NCBI GenBank assembly: GCA_034509755.1
Contig: CM067550.1
Coordinates: 19,027,001 to 19,091,000, forward strand
Length of the DNA: 64,000 nucleotides
Direction: 5' to 3'
Source: Anisodus tanguticus
Lineage: Eukaryota > Streptophyta > Magnoliopsida > Solanales > Solanaceae
The notes beneath the pieces are model-generated. The model made no database searches and was not told the DNA's origin. It saw only the letters and a program-made list of their open reading frames with translations. A program made the position numbers and the translations under genes. Positions 58,255 to 64,000 of the stretch are shown here, in pieces. Positions within the stretch are counted from its first letter, which is position 1; each line of letters starts with the position of its first letter.

Positions 58255-60485
58255 ATTAACTGTTAGAAGTGATATTTTTAAATTTGCCCATGAATATCAA
58301 CAGTATTTACGTTATACATTGTGCCATTTTAATGGCAAAGTGGCTATCACCTCTGATATAGGCCGTAGTACTAACGGTAATGATTATTTAACTGTCACAT
58401 GTCATTGAATAGATCAGAATTGGTCTATGCAAAAACGTATATTAGCATATAGATATACTGATGAAAGGCACACTAGAGCTTTTATTTCAAGAATATTCAT
58501 GAAATTTGTGAATATTACGGAATTACTAATAAAATTATGATTATTACATTAGATAATGCTTCTTCTAATGATTATGATGTAAACATTTTAAAAACTCGAT
58601 TTACTCCATCTTTTCTCGATATTTTTCATGTTGGATGTGCATGTCATATTTATAACTTAGTTGTAAAGGATGACCTAAATTTTTTTAAAAAACATCCTTA
58701 ATAAAGTACAATTTGCTATAAACTTTATTTTTAAAGGTAATAAAATACAAAGACGCAAAGAGTATAAAAAAAATTATTATGATTGTGGATTACCTTATAG
58801 AAAAATTACAAAAGAAGTTTCGACTAGACTGAATCCTTTGTATGAGCAACTACTTGTTGCTCACGAGTATAGAAGACCTATAACATTATTATTTAACGCT
58901 CATAATCAAAATCCAACAGATATGCTTGTAGATGATGATTGAGATAAAATTTTGGATCTAGCTAGGGATGGCAACGGATCGGATCTGGACCGGATCCTAC
59001 TAGATCCAGATCCAGATCTGTTTTTAATACCTGAATCCAGATCCGTCAGGTCCATAAAAATCAGATCCAAATCCGGATCCATCGGATCGGATCTGGATCC
59101 ACATGTAAAAAAAAATTGTCTTGCTAAGAAATTTTTTTTGAACTAACAAACGATTTTTACTTAGCTAACAGTTTACTGTGATTCAATTTTGAAATGTTCA
59201 TATGAGATATTTTGTTTGTTGTCTCGTTTTGATTGTGAGCTATTAATTGAAAATGTTGGACAATGACAATAGTTGCGAAAAATACTGACTAGTATTTTCA
59301 CAATGCAGAACTTGCATGTGCTTGGAATCTTCACAAATGAAGTGAATATAATTTTAACTACTTGTCTATGGAGATGTAGTCATTCACTAATATAACATTG
59401 ATTTTATTATCGAAGTTACCTCTTTATTTTTTGGTTTTTGAGTTAATGCGGGGATAAATTAAATTTATTTTGAGAATTAAACTTGCAAGGATGTGCTTAG
59501 CAATTTTAAGAAAATACTTATAAAATTACATTCTAGATTATGAATATATTTAATAAAAAATGGATCCACGGGTCGGATCTGGACCGGATATGAATCTCAA
59601 ATACAAGATCCAGATCTGATCCGTCATAAACGGATCCGGATCCGTCGGGTCCAAATTTTGAAGATCCATATCCTATAAAACGGATCTAGATCCACCGGGT
59701 CCAGGATCCACTGCCATCTTTACTTCTAGCTACTAAGGAATTTTCTGAGATTTATTATTCTACTATTTCATCTATGTTATTTTATATAGCTCTACTATTT
59801 TTGTTACTTAATGAATATATACAAAAATCAACTTACAAGTCAGCTATTAAAAAAATATTTATAAAATTAAAAAAAAATCCTATTTCCACTATTTATTTAT
59901 TGGTGTTGTATTAAATCATACTATTAAAGTAGACAATTGCAAAACACTCGTTGAAACAATTTATGAAAGCTTAGAAATACTTCCAACGGATCCAACTGAA
60001 GAATCAACTAACGAACCAACTAAATAGGAAGTTATTTCTAGCATACACACTGAGTGCAAATATATATATATATTACCAAGAGCAAAGTGCAAAATCAACC
60101 GACTTCTGTACCATCTTTTTCTACTTCACTGCAGCCTAATAAAAGACATGATGTTTTTGCTTCTAGTATTCAAGGCCTTAGAAATATAATGTATAATGGT
60201 TCAAGTTCTTCATAAATTAGCGAGTTTGATGTTTAAGTTTTGCAGGGTGTTGTACCGTACGAAATAATTGTCAATGAATATGGACGTGAAGACTTGTTGA
60301 AATACTGGAGGGAGAATGAGAAGACATTTTCAACACTATCAAAGATGACCCGAGATGTGTTGAATATTCAAGCGTCATCAACAGCTTCTGAAAGCGCTTT
60401 TTCTGCTGGAAGGTTTCAAATAAGAGAGCACATACACTCATTGGCGGGAGACAGCTTGGAGATTGCAGGTTTATTCAGAGATTAG
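58255..60485 (+). pseudogene. Truncated hAT transposase
   Basis: The reading resumes in the RNase H-like region (degraded counterpart of SDIGRSTNG near 58355), is cut by the MITE, continues near 59730 and ends with an uninterrupted 81-aa dimerisation domain at 60240-60485 (VLNIQASSTASESAFSAGR, HSLAGDSLEIAGLFRD). That domain has YWRENEKTFSTL, which is frameshifted in the first copy. Stops and indels elsewhere. Confidence 0.75.
58963..59721. mobile_element. Non-autonomous hAT-like element, copy B
   Basis: Starts TAGGGATGGCAACGGATC and ends CACTGCCATCTTTA, with the same ggatcc-rich subterminal regions as copy A at 16100. Flanks GATCTAGC (58955-58962) and CTTCTAGC (59722-59729) agree at six of eight positions, so they are a decayed 8-bp duplication. 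The host sequence on both sides is hAT transposase, so this insertion is younger than that hAT copy. Confidence 0.85.
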
Positions 60486-61049
60486 ATTAGAGCGGAGCGT
60501 AGAAGGTGTGGTCAACCAGAGATCAACGAAGAAGACAATTACAACTACAACGAAATCTTATCTGAGGGAGCAGGAAGCCACGTCGAATAATTTAACCAAC
60601 AACTTCCAATTCTAACATAAGATCCTCAAGAAATTGTGAGGAAATTAGAAAAAGTATGGTTGACTATGTAATTTTTTTAATGGCAATTTTACTATATGAT
60701 TTGCAACTTTTGAACTACGAAACAAAGTTACAATTTTGAAATTGTATTACAAAATAAATCATATTTCTATTAAACAATATAAGAGGCACAAAAACAGCTT
60801 TGATGTTTTTATTCACTATCTTGTTCAATTATTAAGTGTTTAAATATATATATTTATTAAATTAAATGCTTCAAAAAAATCCCCCAAATCCCCCTACCTG
60901 ACCTGATCCATCCCGTCCACCCAAATCCCGTCCCCTCTTCCGGGTGGATGTGGGACGGGATGGGACCTCTTCCCGTCCCGCCTATCCCGGCCCGCCAATC
61001 CTACCATGACCCGATCCCGACCCCCCCACCCCATCCTCCCAAATCTCGT

Positions 61050-61121
61050 CCCGCTCATCCCACCCCGACCAAACCCGCTCATCCCACCCCGACCAAACCC
61101 GCTCATCCCACCCCGACCAGT
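61050..61121. repeat. 24-bp tandem repeat, three units
   Basis: Unit CCCGCTCATCCCACCCCGAC plus CAAA, repeated three times with a change at the end of the third. Lies in the right subterminal region of the second hAT copy. Confidence 0.85.
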
Positions 61122-61130
61122 CCCGGCTTT

Positions 61131-62080
61131 ACCCCAAAGCCAGTAAAGCAGTGGCTTTGGGCCCCACAAAAATGAAGGCCCCCAAATTGCTCATATACTT
61201 ATCATTAGTGATAAATGGAATATTTTCGATTTTTTATTGTCAGATTGAAGTAATTATAATTGAAAGTGTTAATAATTACAATTGCAGTTACTTTTTGCTA
61301 CTTTGTCTTAAGTCACTCCAAGTTCAATTAATCTTCTATATGATTTAATTTGTATGATTTTTTCTTAAATTCCTGAGTTCCTCTGTAAACATTATTCAAA
61401 CTAATTAGATTACTAGTTATTAGAATTCATTTTCTTAACCTTGAATATTTCTTGAAGCATACTAGTCGTTATTTCAACTTATTCCTGGAATTAGAAGTGC
61501 TATGAGAAATTGTACAAGTAAAAATACTTTGATTGGCATACTTAAGAAGTGTTAATTCTTTTTAAGAGTATTTGATTGCTTATAGAATAAATTTTAAGAT
61601 TCTCTATATTAGTTGCTTTAGTTGGAAAAAAAATCAAAACTGAAATCAAAAAAATTCCAATAGGTACGGTTTAGTTCGATCATTCCAATAGTTTGGTTTA
61701 AAATTGTTTTATACTATCCACGATTTACTGATAGTAATACTGAGAGATCGAAATTACTATCTATAAAAATAGTTTGGCGTAAGTCTTAAAATCTGATATT
61801 AAAAAAAAGATAGAGGTGTAAGCGTTTATTTTAGGATAGTGGGGTCAGAATATGTTCAGTGGTGGTGAAACCATGATTACTAAACACGTGTGTATAGAAC
61901 TATAGGTGAAAAAGCGATTTCAAACTTTACCATCATTTAGCTATTTCCTCTTATCCTCACATATTTGTTCTAGCTGCCCCCCCCCCCCCCCCCGCCCTCT
62001 TTCCCCTGTTCTCGAAAAGAATCAAATAATATATGAACTATATTGGCATATTGCGCTCTTTTCTTTTTGCCATTCATAAT
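61131..62080. other. Intergenic sequence
   Basis: A hairpin CCCAAAGCCA...TGGCTTTGGG lies at 61134-61160. A 17-base C run is at 61977-61993. AT-rich remainder without genes. Confidence 0.5.
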
Positions 62081-63342
62081 ATTCCCTTCGGATAAAAAAA
62101 AAAGTGATCACTTAGTCATTTGTATATTCTTTAAAAAAATAATTTCTAAGTAAAAATAAGTAATTTGATTAAAATATTCATAATTAAATAGATATTGAGA
62201 TTTGATCACCTAATACTTAATAAGATTAACTCTGAAAAAGTAAGATTAACTCTTTCTTGATTTAGTAGGTGAACACTCTTTTTAACTCGAGGAAAAAAAA
62301 GGCTAAGTGGACACTAAAGGTGTCAAAACAATTTAAAAAAAGATCGAACCAAACCGTACCTAACCGATTTTTAGATTTTTTTCTTAAAGTGTAGGTTTTG
62401 ATATGAGACTAACTATATCGAATAATTAGGTTGATTTTTTTATTTTATAAGAAATACGGAAAAATTCCTAAACCGAATCGAATATATATATATATATCTT
62501 GAGGTAAAGCATTAAGAAATTTGTCTTGGACCTGGATACTTGGGACTTGAGGTAAAGTTTGTTAAAAGGGAGTATAATACCAAGTCTAAAACTTATTGTC
62601 GTTGCTACAACTCAAGTAATCAACACTATGTTCTTCGTGATTATCTAAACTTTACGTTTCAGCACATCAACAAATGTCGTACTCATCCATCGGATATATT
62701 TGTAGGCTACTAGTTTTTGAGGTGAGATTTCCATAATATTTGCTTTGGATATTCAATTATATATTATTATATTAAAAAAAATTATGTTTATGAAACCTCT
62801 TTGGTCAGCTACATATAACAAAACACTTTCTTGATAGATAAATGATCTTGTACAGTTTAAACATACTATCCACATTACAAAGGAAGCTAAAGTACAGAAA
62901 CTTAATTGTCAACGAAATCAATTATAGACACCAATTTGAATCTAATATAGTATAAATTTTCGTAGACCTCTTCATAATAAGAGTAGTGCATCATGTGATT
63001 ATGGTAAACATAATGAGTATATTACTTCTGTTAATTGCCATTATAGGATATTATAAAGGAAGAATATTTTCATTCTATGTTATTGTAACTTTTGGGTATT
63101 TAATTCTATCAAATTTTATCGCTTGCGATAGCCGTTAGATGACGTTTAAAAAATAAAAAAATTACCAAATTGTATCAAAATCGAAGAGAAACCAAGACGA
63201 TTGAGACGGTTTCGAAAAGTCTAATTTTGATTATACACCATAAAGTAACCGAAAAATTGATAAGGTACAAATTTCTAAAAATAACCGACCGAACGGAACC
63301 ATTGACACCCCCAGTGAACACTCTTTTTTATTCGGAGGGAAT
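62081..63342. mobile_element. MITE-like element with ATTCCCTYCGGATAAAA ends
   Basis: The left end ATTCCCTTCGGATAAAAAA and the right end TTTTTTATTCGGAGGGAAT are inverted repeats of the widespread CTCCCTCCG type. About 230 bases of AT-rich, non-coding sequence follow the left end. A second element (62315-63313) sits inside, close to the right end. Confidence 0.55.
62315..63313. mobile_element. Nested hAT-type MITE
   Basis: Left end TAAAGGTGTCAA, right end TTGACACCCCCA (inverted). Flanks GTGGACAC (62307-62314) and GTGAACAC (63314-63321) match at seven of eight positions. Subterminal sequences are of the aaccgaaccgttt kind in both directions. No coding capacity. Confidence 0.65.
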
Positions 63343-63785
63343 AATAGCTTGTCATAATGATCATAGAAAGATTCTCTGCAAACGAACCTCTGTATGGTTG
63401 CGGTGGTTGGAACAAAGACAAATTTATGTTTTGAATTCAAATGGGGCAGATAAGGGCACAGACCAATCAATAGTTCAAGTCACACACTCTCATAATCTCA
63501 AAGAATATTTATAGCATAGGGATTTTATTAGATACACAAACAGTTTAAACAGAACAACCACAACCACAACCATCAATTGGCACATGCATGTAGTAGCCGT
63601 CCTAAGGGCCGCTAGATGGTTTGAATGTTCTCTCAGAATCTATTCTTGCATAAGAATCGGGTCCTGCAGTAAATCTGCTTCTAAGTGATGTCTGTCATGC
63701 CATTTATGTTGGTGATGTCTGTTATGTCAGTTTCAAAGCTTGTAGAATCTGTTACAAGACTGTTGGTTCCTTTTCTTTTTTTTTT
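63343..63785 (-). other. Probable 3' UTR and downstream region of the gene at the right edge
   Basis: The minus strand of TTTATT at 63525-63530 gives AATAAA, about 255 bases past the stop codon at 63786, a plausible poly(A) signal. No other gene seen. Confidence 0.35.
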
Positions 63786-63978
63786 TTAGTCTTTCAGCTT
63801 ACTGCTCCACTCAAGATTTATGCCAAGGAGTCGTTTCTTCAAAATACTAATAGCAATAAGAGTCTTCAAATCTAAAGTTGGTGAACGTGGGTTCTTCCTG
63901 TTTAACTCATCTTTTTGGAAAGCTGGTGGTGGCGTATGCTCAACAGATTCCTTATCAGGGATGGGGATTTCTTCTTTT
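63786..63978 (-). CDS. Probable terminal exon of a host gene, partial
   Basis: On the minus strand a frame stays open for about 64 codons up to TAA at 63788-63786 and encodes a mixed, protein-like tail: EIPIPDKESVEHTPPPAF, then LDLKTLIAISILKKRLLGIN and LEWSSKLKD. A candidate intron acceptor (CTGCTGAAG, ending at 63979) lies just before it; the frame has a stop (TGA) upstream of that point, which supports an exon border. Composition and lack of stops differ from the surrounding transposon debris. The rest of the gene would lie to the right of the window. I do not recognise the family. Confidence 0.5.
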
Positions 63979-64000
63979 CTTCAGCAGTGAATCATTTTCA

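Larger units (their letters stand above)
58195..61130 (+). mobile_element. Second hAT copy, truncated at both ends
   Basis: Homologous to 35035-37160 of the first hAT. The left end, with terminal repeat and BED region, is missing, and no terminal repeat is seen at the right. The transposase region is interrupted by a hAT-like MITE at 58963-59721. The GC-rich right subterminal region (60890-61125) has its own tandem repeat. Confidence 0.75.

Noticed and set aside
60894..61175. Gly/Arg/Met-rich and Pro-rich frames at the end of the second hAT copy
   Set aside because: They are translations of the 24-bp tandem repeat and GC-rich subterminal sequence.
61977..61993. 17-base C run as a functional site
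   Set aside because: Homopolymer runs of this kind also occur at 33833 and 12445 within transposon debris; no supporting context, and its length may be an assembly artefact.

Overview
This is plant nuclear DNA, very probably from a Solanaceae species. The evidence is AT-rich intergenic sequence, several Ty1/copia and Ty3-type LTR retroelements, hAT, CACTA and MITE-type DNA transposons, pieces of plastid and mitochondrial DNA, and a SINE at 32632-32741 that resembles the TS/SolS family of that plant family. Nothing looks bacterial or viral in organisation. Almost every long coding stretch belongs to a decayed transposable element. I find one convincing intact host gene (22990-23511, +) and one probable terminal exon of a second host gene entering from the right edge (63786-63978, -).

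Layout. 1-9270: most of a Ty3/gypsy-derived element read on the minus strand. It has LTR, gag and protease but no visible reverse transcriptase, and carries on the opposite strand a spliced plant-mobile-domain (PMD) gene. 10146-15120: a complete but broken copia element (+). 16100-17047: a non-autonomous hAT-like element with an 8-bp target duplication. 17613-22136: a copia element (-) that has lost the YVDD part of its RT. 22840-23520: the host gene with G-box and TATA box. 27017-31475: a copia element (+) whose gag is replaced by a stretch full of RTATAC motifs. 31775-32400: a copia gag fragment. 32632-32741: SINE.

32737-46705: a layered region. A copia element has a 5' LTR interrupted by organelle-like DNA, including the first codons of plastid psbD. 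That DNA is itself interrupted by a 3.55-kb hAT transposon with perfect 8-bp target duplications. A promoter-like stretch resembling plant pararetroviruses lies in the copia leader. The copia 3' LTR contains a plastid trnL-CAA fragment. 47085-47470: mitochondrial-type DNA with an intact-looking group II intron domain V. 50395-54570: an internally deleted copia element. 55834-56878: a related solo LTR with perfect target duplication. 57736-57989: a mini-CACTA element. 58195-61130: a second, truncated hAT copy with a hAT-like MITE nested in it. 62081-63342: two nested MITE-like elements.

The genes do not form a pathway; the window records successive insertions. The most unusual structure is the antisense, intron-containing PMD gene inside a pol-less retroelement. 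Because the gene lies antisense to the element's genomic RNA, its introns could pass through a retrotransposition cycle without being spliced out. All coordinates and alignments were made by eye. Statements about family membership rest on motif recognition, not on a search.
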